A stretch of 64,000 nucleotides of DNA from Demequina sp. B12. Its GTDB lineage: Bacteria; Actinomycetota; Actinomycetes; Actinomycetales; Demequinaceae. Below are positions 14,540-22,653 of this stretch, piece by piece (positions within the stretch are counted from its first letter, which is position 1; each line of letters starts with the position of its first letter). Both the position numbers and the translations under genes were made by a program. The stretch spans positions 855,892-919,891 of the forward strand of contig NZ_JAPEHU010000001.1 in the NCBI RefSeq assembly GCF_028823635.1, read 5' to 3'. Below the pieces are notes generated by a model. It did not search any database. It saw nothing but the letters and a program-made list of their open reading frames with translations, and was not told the origin of the DNA.

Positions 14540-16519
14540 ATGACCTCATCGAAGAGGACGAGTCGCATCGGCGCATGGGGCCGATTCGGGTCGATCGTTG
14601 CTTCGCTCGCTGTCGTCGGCACCGCCGCGATGGCAGTGTCCGCAACAGCAGCCCCGACGGTGCCCACCGCAGCGCCGGTGACCACCCAGGCTGTTTCGAC
14701 ACCGAATGGCGACAGCAGTATCAACGGCTACCGCAACGTGGGCTACTTTGCCCAGTGGGGCGTCTATGGCCGTGACTTCAAGCTCAAGCAGCTGCAGGAC
14801 TCCGGTGCTGCTGCTGACTTGACGCACCTGAACTACGCGTTCGGAAACATTCACTATCAGACGCTTGAATGCTTCATCGCAAACAAGGCCCAGGGAACCG
14901 GCCCCAACGGCTCCGATGGCGCCGGTGACGCATGGGCAGACTTCGGCATGGGCTACACCGCAGCAAACTCTGTTGCGGGTGTCGCCGACACTTGGGATCA
15001 GCCCCTCGCCGGTAGCTTCAACCAGCTCAAGCAGCTCAAGGAGCAGAACCCCAACCTCAAGGTCATGATCTCCTTGGGCGGGTGGACGTGGTCCAAGAAC
15101 TTCTCGAAGGCTGCCGCCACCCAGGCGTCGCGCGAGAACTTCGTGTCGTCCTGCATTGACCTGTACATCAAGGGCAACCTGCCCACCATCGACGGTCGCG
15201 GCGGCGCTGGCGCTGCTGCTGGCGTGTTCGATGGAATCGACATTGACTGGGAGTGGCCTGGATCGAACGCTGGTCTTGAGGGCAACTACGTGGACGAGGC
15301 CAACGACAAGGAGAACTTCCGTCTCCTGCTCGCCGAGTTCCGCAAGCAGCTCGATGAGTACGGCGCACAAACGGGCGAGAACTACTTGCTGTCGGCCTTC
15401 CTCCCTGCGAGCCCCGCGGTGATTGACGCCGGTGGCTGGTCCGACCCGCGCATCTTCGACTCCTTGGACTTCGGTAACGTCCAGGGATACGACTTGCACG
15501 GTGCCTGGAGCCCGTCGCTGACCGGTCACCAGATCAACCTCTACGACGACCCGAACGACACCCGTCCTGCGGGTGAGCAGTTCTCCGTCGACAAGGCTGT
15601 GTCGAAGTACATTGCGGATGGCGTTGCTCCTGAGCAGCTCGGTCTGGGTATGGCGATGTACGGCCGTGGTTGGAAGGGCGCTACCTCCGCAGACGCATGG
15701 GGTACCGCAAACGGCGGCGCTGCCGGTACGTGGGAAGCCGGTATCGAGGACTACTACAAGCTGAAGAACGTCGGCACGTCGTACTACGACCCCGAGGTCG
15801 TGGCATCCTGGCGCTTCGATGGCACCAACTGGTGGTCGCTCGATGACGACAAGACCATCCCTGCCAAGGCGGACTACATCCGTGAGAAGGGCCTGGGCGG
15901 CGGTATGTGGTGGGAGCTCGACGGCGACCGCAACGGTGAGCTCACCAAGATCCTGATGGACGACCTGGAGGCCGGACCTGCTGGTCCGATCGAAGGTGGC
16001 CCTGTGGTGACTCCCACGCCTACCTCGACCCCGACGTCGACCCCCACGTCGACTCCGACGGTTGACCCCACCACCACGCCCACGTCGACTCCGACGGTTG
16101 ACCCCACCACCACGCCGGGTGAGTGCCCGGCGGCATGGACCGCTAGCGGTTCCTACCCCGGTGGCACCCAGGTCACGCACAACGGCAAGATCTGGCAGAA
16201 CAAGTGGTGGTCCACTGGTGAAGAGCCTGGCGCTTCGCAGTGGGGTCCGTGGGTTGAGCAGGGCGACTGTGGCTCGACCACGCCGGATCCGACTCCGACG
16301 ACTACGACCACGTCGACTCCCACGTCGACGCCTACGCCTACCGTGACGGCCACCACCCAGCCGGGTGAGTGCTCCGCTGCGTGGACGGCTAGCGGCACCT
16401 ATGTGGGTGGCGACCTGGTTTCCTACAACGGCCACAACTACAAGGCCAAGTGGTGGAACACCAACGAAGCACCTGGTGCGTCGCAGTGGGGCCCGTGGAC
16501 GGACCTCGGCGCTTGCTAA
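14540..16519 (+). CDS. secreted GH18 chitinase with two C-terminal CBM5/12 modules
   Basis: A 659-residue extracellular chitinase. It has a signal peptide (about 1-38, ending SATAA) and a GH18 domain (about 65-480) beginning NVGYFAQWGVYGR. The catalytic DGIDIDWE lies at 231-238 (E238). Ser/Thr/Pro linkers and two CBM5/12 modules (about 529-577 and 611-659, each ending in a W...C pattern) follow. Its domain order differs from the neighbour, with binding modules only at the C-terminus, so the two enzymes are probably complementary rather than recent duplicates. RBS AAGGAAAAG lies upstream of ATG 14540. Its stop overlaps the start of the following lipoprotein gene. Confidence 0.95.
   Translation: MTSSKRTSRIGAWGRFGSIVASLAVVGTAAMAVSATAAPTVPTAAPVTTQAVSTPNGDSSINGYRNVGYFAQWGVYGRDFKLKQLQDSGAAADLTHLNYAFGNIHYQTLECFIANKAQGTGPNGSDGAGDAWADFGMGYTAANSVAGVADTWDQPLAGSFNQLKQLKEQNPNLKVMISLGGWTWSKNFSKAAATQASRENFVSSCIDLYIKGNLPTIDGRGGAGAAAGVFDGIDIDWEWPGSNAGLEGNYVDEANDKENFRLLLAEFRKQLDEYGAQTGENYLLSAFLPASPAVIDAGGWSDPRIFDSLDFGNVQGYDLHGAWSPSLTGHQINLYDDPNDTRPAGEQFSVDKAVSKYIADGVAPEQLGLGMAMYGRGWKGATSADAWGTANGGAAGTWEAGIEDYYKLKNVGTSYYDPEVVASWRFDGTNWWSLDDDKTIPAKADYIREKGLGGGMWWELDGDRNGELTKILMDDLEAGPAGPIEGGPVVTPTPTSTPTSTPTSTPTVDPTTTPTSTPTVDPTTTPGECPAAWTASGSYPGGTQVTHNGKIWQNKWWSTGEEPGASQWGPWVEQGDCGSTTPDPTPTTTTTSTPTSTPTPTVTATTQPGECSAAWTASGTYVGGDLVSYNGHNYKAKWWNTNEAPGASQWGPWTDLGAC
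16045..16116 (+). repeat. perfect 36-bp tandem duplication in a chitinase linker
   Basis: Two identical adjacent 36-bp units (16045-16080 and 16081-16116) encode the linker repeat TSTPTVDPTTTP. This is a recent slippage or unequal-crossover event in the sequence joining the GH18 domain to the first C-terminal CBM. Confidence 0.85.
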
Positions 16520-17103
16520 ACCGCACTACTGCGCGGGCGCTCCCCGTTGCCCTTGCCGTGAGCTTGCTCGCGGCGGGGTGCACGGGGAGCGCTCCCGCGC
16601 CGGGGGACTCGGTTCACGAGGCTGACACGCAGTCAGACGCTCCTGTGGAGCAGGCGACGGTGCAGATGCCTGTGGGCCCCCTCGAGATGGACGCCGCAGA
16701 GTTCTGGACTCCGGGACAGACCGACGGTGATGTGACGATCGTGCGTTCGGGCGGGTGCGAGGACGATGCCCCCTGTCCGTCGTTCGCGGTGATTACTGGC
16801 GAGACCGCTGCTGCGATCAACCCCGCCGAACCGTATTTTGACGACGGCATTGGGTGCCCTGTGCCGGGGACCGCGGGGTCGAGCGGCGAACTGTTGACGC
16901 AGCACCCGGCGACTGTCGCACGCCAGCAAGGCACGATGTACATGTTTGAGGTGACCTGCACTGATGCTGATGGCGTCGAACAGGTGACGCTCCCTCAGAA
17001 CCAGTGGACTCTCGAAACCGACGACGGCACGATCTTCATCGTCGACCGGTGGTCGTTTGACGGAATGTTGGCCAAGGTCGCGGAAGCGACGTTGGCGACG
17101 TGA
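16513..17103 (+). CDS. lipoprotein coupled to chitinase 2
   Basis: A 196-residue predicted lipoprotein with a short signal sequence ending in the lipobox LAAGC (Cys about residue 23). A mature part of no recognised family follows. It contains four further cysteines (GGCEDDAPC, GIGCPVPG, FEVTCTD) that could form disulfides. The only plausible start is TTG 16513, which overlaps the last codons of the chitinase by seven bases; ATGs further in would remove the lipobox. The overlap implies translational coupling, so it may hold chitin fragments or the enzyme near the surface (inference). Confidence 0.65.
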   Translation: MLNRTTARALPVALAVSLLAAGCTGSAPAPGDSVHEADTQSDAPVEQATVQMPVGPLEMDAAEFWTPGQTDGDVTIVRSGGCEDDAPCPSFAVITGETAAAINPAEPYFDDGIGCPVPGTAGSSGELLTQHPATVARQQGTMYMFEVTCTDADGVEQVTLPQNQWTLETDDGTIFIVDRWSFDGMLAKVAEATLAT

Positions 17104-17128
17104 CCCCACGGGCCTGACACACACGTCA

Positions 17129-17173
17129 GGAGGGCCGATGCGGTGATGGCTCCCGCATCGGCCCTCCCTTTTT
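17129..17173 (+). terminator. strong intrinsic terminator built from an inverted pair of the dispersed 9-mer
   Basis: A perfect 15-bp stem (17129-17143 with 17153-17167) and a 9-base loop are followed by CTTTTT. Both arms contain the dispersed 9-mer: GGCCGATGC at 17133-17141 and GCATCGGCC at 17155-17163. It ends the chitinase-lipoprotein transcript before convergent pckG. Confidence 0.85.
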
Positions 17174-17188
17174 GTGGTGGAGGGGACG

Positions 17189-19021
17189 TTAATGAGGCAG
17201 GTCGTGGAGCCGTGCGATGAGGGCCTCATGCTGCGCGGTGATGGCCTCCGGGACGGCCGGACCGTAGGACTGCAGGAAGGCGCTGGTGTCCTCCGCTTCG
17301 GCGAGGAGCTGCTCCCGGTTGGTGGCGAAGAGCCCTTCCCAAGCGGTCCGCGTCACTCCGGCGGCGGCGTAGTTGATGGAGCCGTCGACGGGCGCGCGTC
17401 CGAGCGCGGTTTCGCGATATGCCGCTGAACCGTCGACGCGCTTGATGATCCATTCGAGCACGCGAGCGTTTTCGGTGAAACCGGGCCACAGGAACGCGCC
17501 GTCGGGACCCTTGCGGAACCAGTTGACTTGAAAGATAGCTGGCGTGGGGCCGTGTGCGGCGAGGCGTTCTCCTACGCTGAGCCAGTGTGCCCAGTAGTCG
17601 GCCATGTGGATTCCGGAGAACGGCAGCATCGCGAAGGGGTCGCGGCGCAGTTCGCCAACGGTTCCTTCTGCTGCGGCCGTGCGTTCGGAGGCGAGCGTGG
17701 CGCCCAGGTAGACGCCGTGTTCCCAGCTGGTGGACTGCGTGACCAGGGGGACGTTGGTGGCGCGACGTCCGCCGAAGATGATGGCATCGACGGGTACGCC
17801 GGCCGGGTCGTCCCAGGTGTCGGCAATGGTGGGGCATTGCGCGGCGGCCACGGTGAACCGTGAGTTGGGGTGGGCCGCCGGGGTGGTGCTGTTTGGGGTC
17901 CAGTCGCGGCCTTGCCAGTCGGTGAGGTGTGCGGGAGGGGTGTCGGTGAGTCCTTCCCACCAGACGTCGCCGTCGTCGGTCAGTGCGACGTTGGTGAAGA
18001 TGACGTCGTGGTCCAGCATGTCGACGGCGACTGGGTTGGTCGTGGCGCCGGTCCCAGGTGCGACTCCGAAGAAGCCGGCCTCAGGGTTGATGGCACGCAG
18101 TCTGCCATCGTGACCGGGGGCTAGCCAGGCGATGTCGTCGCCGATCGTTTCCACCGTCCAGTCGGGCAGTTGGGGTTGAAGCATCGCGAAGTTGGTTTTG
18201 CCGCACGCGCTGGGGAAGGCGGCTGCGACGTGGAACACGCGTCCGCGTGGGTTGGTGACTTTGAGGAGCAGCATGTGGGCTGCGATCCAGCCTTGGTCGC
18301 GTCCCATGGCGGAGGCGATCCGGAGTGCGAAGGCCTTCTTTGCCAGGATCGCGTTGCCGCCGTACGCGGAGCCGTAGGACCAGATTTCGCGGTCTTCTGG
18401 GTAGTGGACGATGTATTTGGTGGGGTTGCACGGCCAGGGTGAGTCGGGTTCGCCGGGGGCGAGTGGGGCGCCCACGCTGTGAACGGCTGGGACCCAGTCG
18501 GTGTCGGGTCCAATCTGTTCGAGTGCTGCGGTGCCCATCCGGGTCATGGTTCCAGTGCTGACGACGACGTAGGGGGAGTCGGTGACTTGAACGCCCACTC
18601 TGGACAGCGGACTGCCTACGGGGCCCATGGAGAACGGGACCACGTACATGGTGCGGCCGCGCATGGAGCAGGTGAACAGTTCGGTGAGGGTCTCTCGCAT
18701 GTCGCGGGGGTCGACCCAGTTGTTGGTGGGGCCGGCGTCCGCTTGGTCATGGGAGCAGATGAAGGTGCGTGATTCGACGCGTGCGACGTCGTCGGGGTGG
18801 GAGCGGGCGAGGTAGCTTCCGGGGCGCTTGAGGGGGTTGAGGGGTATCAAGGTGCCCGTGGAGACCATCTGGTCGATCAGCCTTGACCGTTCGCCTGGAG
18901 TGCCATCGCACCAGTGGATGCGGTCTGGCTCAGTGATGGCGGCGATGCTTTCCACCCAGGCCACGACGCGGGAGTCTGCGACGGTGGGCGGGAAGTGCTG
19001 GGCGACTGAGGTGACGGTCAT
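17189..19021 (-). CDS. pckG: phosphoenolpyruvate carboxykinase (GTP)
   Basis: A 610-residue GTP-dependent PEPCK that converts oxaloacetate plus GTP to PEP, CO2 and GDP in gluconeogenesis and anaplerosis. The P-loop kinase-1a motif FPSACGKTN lies near residue 275. The guanine-specificity region [11 protein letters not shown] and the conserved NWFRKGPDG are present. Length matches the GTP-type family, not the shorter ATP-type enzymes. The start ATG 19021 has a clear GGAGG five bases upstream; the frame runs further to 19198, but that would overlap the divergent regulator. The divergent neighbour is a RamB-like regulator of carboxylate metabolism. Confidence 0.95.
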   Translation of the reverse strand: MTVTSVAQHFPPTVADSRVVAWVESIAAITEPDRIHWCDGTPGERSRLIDQMVSTGTLIPLNPLKRPGSYLARSHPDDVARVESRTFICSHDQADAGPTNNWVDPRDMRETLTELFTCSMRGRTMYVVPFSMGPVGSPLSRVGVQVTDSPYVVVSTGTMTRMGTAALEQIGPDTDWVPAVHSVGAPLAPGEPDSPWPCNPTKYIVHYPEDREIWSYGSAYGGNAILAKKAFALRIASAMGRDQGWIAAHMLLLKVTNPRGRVFHVAAAFPSACGKTNFAMLQPQLPDWTVETIGDDIAWLAPGHDGRLRAINPEAGFFGVAPGTGATTNPVAVDMLDHDVIFTNVALTDDGDVWWEGLTDTPPAHLTDWQGRDWTPNSTTPAAHPNSRFTVAAAQCPTIADTWDDPAGVPVDAIIFGGRRATNVPLVTQSTSWEHGVYLGATLASERTAAAEGTVGELRRDPFAMLPFSGIHMADYWAHWLSVGERLAAHGPTPAIFQVNWFRKGPDGAFLWPGFTENARVLEWIIKRVDGSAAYRETALGRAPVDGSINYAAAGVTRTAWEGLFATNREQLLAEAEDTSAFLQSYGPAVPEAITAQHEALIARLHDLPH

Positions 19022-19099
19022 GGTGCCTCCTGCACGCGAGAATCTTGGCTGTGTCTTCACCGTAGGCAGGACTATGGGGGCTATCTCCAGTTCATTCGC

Positions 19100-19136
19100 C
19101 GTGAAGTTTCGCGATTCTTTGGCTATCGTGAAATTT
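19100..19136. promoter_or_regulatory. candidate RamB-like operators between pckG and the regulator
   Basis: CGTGAAGTTT (19100-19109) and CGTGAAATTT (19127-19136) are near-identical direct repeats 27 bp apart. TTTCGCGA (19107-19114) and TCGTGAAA (19126-19133) form an inverted pair. The second copy lies on the -10 (TATCGT, 19124-19129) and the start codon, suggesting autorepression. Confidence 0.45.
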
Positions 19137-20567
19137 ATGGCGGAACTTGCAACATTAGGCAGGCGGGTGCGGCACTTCCGCTCACGCGCAGGGCTCACGC
19201 TCGATCAACTGGGGCACGCCTGCGACACGGCGCCCAGCCAGTTGTCGTTGATCGAAAACGGCAAACGCGAGCCCCGGTTGTCTCTCCTGGAGAGCATCGC
19301 TGCCGCGGTAGGCGTGAGCGTCGCAGACTTACTCGATCCACAAGCGCCCACGGGACGGGACGCCTGGGAGATTGAACTCGAGCGGGCACAGGACTCTCCG
19401 GCCTACCGTGAGCTGGGCCTGCCCCGGCTGCGGCCGTCTAAGACGATGCCGGAGGAGACGTTGCGCGCACTGGTGGGGCTTCACCGCGAACTTGACCGGC
19501 GTGCCCGGCAAGCGGTGGCCACTCCCGAGCAGGCACGGCGTGCCAACACCGAGCTCCGTGCCCGCATGCGGGAGATGGACAACTATCTTCCGGATGTTGA
19601 ACTCCTTGCGGAGGAGGCGGTCGCTGCCGTGGGCCACAGCGGGGGAGCTCTCACTCACCGCACTGTGGCGGAGATGGCCGAACGCGTGGGGCTCACCATT
19701 GTTCACACCGATGACTTGCCGCATTCCGCGCGCGCGGTGGTGGACATGGAGCACGGGCGTATCTACATTCCCCCTGCCTCTATTCCGGGCGGCCATGGGC
19801 TGCGGTCGTTGGCTTTGCAGGCAGTGGCGCAAGCCGTGCTGGAGCATCGCGAGCCCGTGGACTATGCCGACTTTCTTCGCCAGCGTCTTGAAGCGAGTTA
19901 CTACGCTGCGGCGTGCTTGATGCCGCGCCCGGTTGCGGTGGCGTTCCTTGAAGAAGCCAAGCGTGCGCGTCGTATCGCGATTGACGACTTCCGTGACGCC
20001 TTTGGGGTGACTCATGAGGCTGCGGCGTTGCGGTTCACCAACTTGGCGACTGCTCATCTGGAGATGCCGCTGCACTATGTGCGGGTCGCCGGGGACGGCA
20101 CCATCCAGGGCGCGTATGAAAACGACGGGCTGCCGTTGCCGCTCGATGCGACCGGTTCCACGGAAGGAGAAGTGGTGTGCCGCTTCTGGAGTGCCCGCCG
20201 CGCCTTCGCTCGCACGACCCGCACCACAGAGCACTACCAGTACACGGATACATCTGCGGGGACGTTCTTTGAGGCGACTCAGACGGGAATCGGTGCGGAG
20301 GAGTACTCGATCACCGTGGGCGTCCCTTACGCAGAGTCCAAGTGGTTTCGGGGTAGGGAAACTCCCGCCCGGGAACGCTCCACCTGCCCTGATGTCACGT
20401 GTTGTCGACGTCCTCAGGACGGTTTGGCGGAACGGTGGCACGGTAAGTCCTGGGCATCCCCACGGGTCCGGCCGTATCTGTTTGCGCCATTGCCGCACGG
20501 CACCTATCCGGGCGTGGATGACCGCGAGTTACACGAGTTTCTTCAGGCACACGCAGAGGAGATCTGA
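19137..20567 (+). CDS. ramB: RamB-like XRE/ImmA-IrrE regulator of short-chain carboxylate metabolism
   Basis: A 476-residue regulator. It has an N-terminal XRE helix-turn-helix (about 7-62: [20 protein letters not shown]) and a central ImmA/IrrE-like region (about 190-280) whose metallopeptidase HExxH is not preserved ([10 protein letters not shown]). A C-terminal DUF2083-type domain contains a Cys cluster, [10 protein letters not shown]. This architecture is that of RamB of Corynebacterium, which represses acetate and glyoxylate genes and affects pck. The ATG at 19137 has a -10 seven bases upstream and no RBS, so it is leaderless. The frame extends back to 18828 antisense to pckG; that extension is rejected. 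Its stop overlaps the next start as TGATG. Confidence 0.75.
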   Translation: MAELATLGRRVRHFRSRAGLTLDQLGHACDTAPSQLSLIENGKREPRLSLLESIAAAVGVSVADLLDPQAPTGRDAWEIELERAQDSPAYRELGLPRLRPSKTMPEETLRALVGLHRELDRRARQAVATPEQARRANTELRARMREMDNYLPDVELLAEEAVAAVGHSGGALTHRTVAEMAERVGLTIVHTDDLPHSARAVVDMEHGRIYIPPASIPGGHGLRSLALQAVAQAVLEHREPVDYADFLRQRLEASYYAAACLMPRPVAVAFLEEAKRARRIAIDDFRDAFGVTHEAAALRFTNLATAHLEMPLHYVRVAGDGTIQGAYENDGLPLPLDATGSTEGEVVCRFWSARRAFARTTRTTEHYQYTDTSAGTFFEATQTGIGAEEYSITVGVPYAESKWFRGRETPARERSTCPDVTCCRRPQDGLAERWHGKSWASPRVRPYLFAPLPHGTYPGVDDRELHEFLQAHAEEI

Positions 20568-21286
20568 TGAGTGGCGCGTTGGGTACAAGCTTCGGAGGCG
20601 CGTCCCAGGATTACGTCCGCGGGCGTCCCAGCTACCCACCGGAGGCGGTCCGTTGGTTGGTGGGTGCCGCTGCGGTGCAAGTGGTCGATGTTGGCGCCGG
20701 TACGGGCAAGTTGACCCGCGTGCTGGTTGATCTGGGGCACCAGGTGACTGCCGTGGATCCCGATGCCGCCATGCTGGCCGCGTTGACACAGACAGTTCCC
20801 GGTGTGCCCACGGAGGTGGGGACGGCGGAGCAGTTGCCGGTACCTGATGCCAGTGCCGATGTCGTGGTGCTGGGACAGGCCTGGCATTGGGTTGAGCCGG
20901 TGCGGGCCAGCGCAGAGGTGGGCCGGGTGGTGCGTCCCGGGGGCACGCTCGGTTTGATCTGGAACATTCGAGACGACTCCGTGCCGTGGGTGCGGGCGTT
21001 GTCGGAGGCCATGCACGGCTCTGCGGCAGAGCGGCTCATTGCGGGGGACGGGCCGCGGGTCGGGGCTCCCTTTGGGGACCTGGAGCCAAAGACGTGGAGG
21101 TGGACGCGCCCGATGACTCACGACGATGTCATTGCGATGGTCCGTTCGCGAAGTCACTACATCGCTGCGGACTCGGCTGGCCGCGCGGCGATCGACGCGA
21201 ACGTCGCTGCGGTGCTCGCCGGACAGCCGGGCGACACCGTTGACATGCCTTACGTGACCCACGCCTTTCGTGCTCGGCGCGACTGA
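20567..21286 (+). CDS. class I SAM-dependent methyltransferase
   Basis: A 239-residue methyltransferase. SAM motif I reads VVDVGAGTGKLTRVL (about 39-53), followed by an acidic residue in VTAVDPD, then LGQAWHWVEP, and GRVVRPGGTLGLIWN as motif III. The opening FGGASQDYVRGRPSYP is typical of the UbiE/Coq5-like Methyltransf_11 group that includes many uncharacterised proteins. Its start overlaps the regulator stop by one base, so it is co-translated with it. A functional link to RamB is not known to me. Substrate unknown. Confidence 0.8.
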   Translation: MSGALGTSFGGASQDYVRGRPSYPPEAVRWLVGAAAVQVVDVGAGTGKLTRVLVDLGHQVTAVDPDAAMLAALTQTVPGVPTEVGTAEQLPVPDASADVVVLGQAWHWVEPVRASAEVGRVVRPGGTLGLIWNIRDDSVPWVRALSEAMHGSAAERLIAGDGPRVGAPFGDLEPKTWRWTRPMTHDDVIAMVRSRSHYIAADSAGRAAIDANVAAVLAGQPGDTVDMPYVTHAFRARRD

Positions 21287-21326
21287 CGCATCGGCCCAGC
21301 GCAAGCGCTGCACCTAGGCTGGCGGC

Positions 21327-21980
21327 ATGTACGTGCCCCGTTTCAACGTGATGCAAGCCGATGCCGTGCGTGAGTTCGTTTCCGCTGTGGGAGCCGCTCA
21401 ACTGGTCACGGTGGGGCGTGACGGAGCGCCGCAGGCCACGCAAGTGCCGATCCTGTGGCATGCGGGTGTGGTGGAAGCGCACCTCGCACTCCAGAACCCT
21501 CACGTGGAGCACTTGCAGGACGGTCAGGAGGCGCTGCTCATCGTGGCCGGACCGCAGGCCTACGTCACGCCACGCTGGTACGCGGCGAAGGAACGCCACG
21601 GGCGCGTGGTGCCCACCTGGAACTACTCCACGGTCCAGTTGCGTGGCACAGTGACCGTCAAGCGTGACCTGGAATGGCTGCGGAGGTCCGTGACTCGGCT
21701 GTCTGACGCTCACGAGTCACATGAACCGCAACCGTGGGGCGTGGACGAGGCTCCGGAAGCGTTCATCGATGGTCAGTTGCGGGGAGTCGTGGGTGTGGAG
21801 ATTGCCGTCACTGAGGTGTATGCGAAGGACAAGCTGAGTCAAAACAAGTCCGCGACCGACCGGGCCGTCGTGATGGACGGGTTGGCCGCTCGTGGCGGCG
21901 AGTCTGCAGCGGTCGCAGACCGGATGCGTTCACACGAGGAAGAAACCCACCGTGGCCGCAGCGAACGCGGCGACAGTTAG
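21327..21980 (+). CDS. PaiB-like FMN-binding negative transcriptional regulator family protein
   Basis: A 217-residue split-barrel flavin-binding protein of the PaiB family. It opens MYVPRFNVMQADAVREFV and then has LVTVGRDGAPQATQVPIL, GPQAYVTPRWYA and VVPTWNYSTVQLRG, all typical of the family. PaiB of Bacillus is linked to repression of sporulation and protease genes, but most members are likely flavin or haem oxidoreductase-like. Leaderless-type promoter: -10 TAGGCT (21315-21320) six bases before ATG. Its last 51 bases overlap the 3' end of the convergent PH-domain gene. Confidence 0.8.
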   Translation: MYVPRFNVMQADAVREFVSAVGAAQLVTVGRDGAPQATQVPILWHAGVVEAHLALQNPHVEHLQDGQEALLIVAGPQAYVTPRWYAAKERHGRVVPTWNYSTVQLRGTVTVKRDLEWLRRSVTRLSDAHESHEPQPWGVDEAPEAFIDGQLRGVVGVEIAVTEVYAKDKLSQNKSATDRAVVMDGLAARGGESAAVADRMRSHEEETHRGRSERGDS

Positions 21981-22529
21981 GCCTACGCCCACGGGATCCC
22001 AACGGCGTTCCGTGGGGGCACGGTCTGCCCACTTTGACTCATCGGCGGAACGGTGAGGACCTTCAAGCCACTGTTCCTCCGCGCCACGGATCATTGCCAC
22101 CAAACTCGCGCTCGCCTGCTCAGAGGGAGGCTTCTTCCGGTCGCGACGGTTGGGGTCCGGCGCCGCGAACGCTCCCACCTTCGAACCGTCGTCCACCACT
22201 AGTTCCAGGCCCCACCGGGTCTCCAGGTCCTTGAGACGTGCAAACGGCACCGTGACGGTCTGCAGCACGTTGTGCACGACGACGGCATGCTCATTGACCA
22301 CAATCACCGGACGGAAGAACAACGCCGCGCTGACGAGCGCGATCGCCAGCCCCCATGCGAGGGGTGGCCACGACTGAGCGAGCCCATCAGCAGCGATGGA
22401 CAGTACTCCCAGCAGCACGCCCGCGGTGACGCCCACGCCGCCCCAAATGGGCGCACTACCAGCGCGGTAGGCGTCGACGGGGTCCGTCGATGAGGTTCGC
22501 TGAGACGGCACGATGCGGCGCTTGAACAT
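21930..22529 (-). CDS. PH-domain (bPH_6-like) membrane protein
   Basis: A 199-residue protein with two adjacent N-terminal membrane helices (about 28-72: VGVTAGVLLGVLSIAADG and LAWGLAIALVSAALFF). A bacterial PH-like domain follows (RPVIVVNEHAVVVHNVLQTV, PFARLKDLETRWGLELVVDD), and a C-terminal helix (VGVGLTVAAFAAATVGFFLV). This resembles the actinobacterial low-molecular-weight antigen/PH group. The ATG at 22529 is chosen, although it lacks a well-spaced RBS; an upstream in-frame ATG at 22580 is possible. It is divergent from typA and overlaps the PaiB-like gene at the 3' end. Confidence 0.7.
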   Translation of the reverse strand: MFKRRIVPSQRTSSTDPVDAYRAGSAPIWGGVGVTAGVLLGVLSIAADGLAQSWPPLAWGLAIALVSAALFFRPVIVVNEHAVVVHNVLQTVTVPFARLKDLETRWGLELVVDDGSKVGAFAAPDPNRRDRKKPPSEQASASLVAMIRGAEEQWLEGPHRSADESKWADRAPTERRWDPVGVGLTVAAFAAATVGFFLV

Positions 22530-22594
22530 GACTCCATGGTGGCACGCATGCGCGCACGGAAGTCTGGTGACAGGCGCCACACGGGCGCGCCCGC

Positions 22595-22600
22595 TAGAAT
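22595..22600 (+). promoter_or_regulatory. -10 element of typA
   Basis: TAGAAT lies 53 bases upstream of the typA ATG and would give a leader of about 45 bases. No convincing -35 at normal spacing. Confidence 0.4.
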
Positions 22601-22653
22601 GTACCGGCGCTCCGTTCGGTGCGCGCTCCCACTCTCAACGAAACGAGTCCCTT

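Noticed and set aside
14546..16435. Long minus-strand frame (about 630 codons) opposite chitinase 2
   Set aside because: It is an Arg/Gly/Val-rich shadow of a gene with confirmed GH18 and CBM motifs, and it has no RBS.
18828..19136. N-terminal extension of the RamB-like protein
   Set aside because: It would be antisense to the pckG start and has no family similarity; the XRE domain begins right after ATG 19137, where a -10 also lies.
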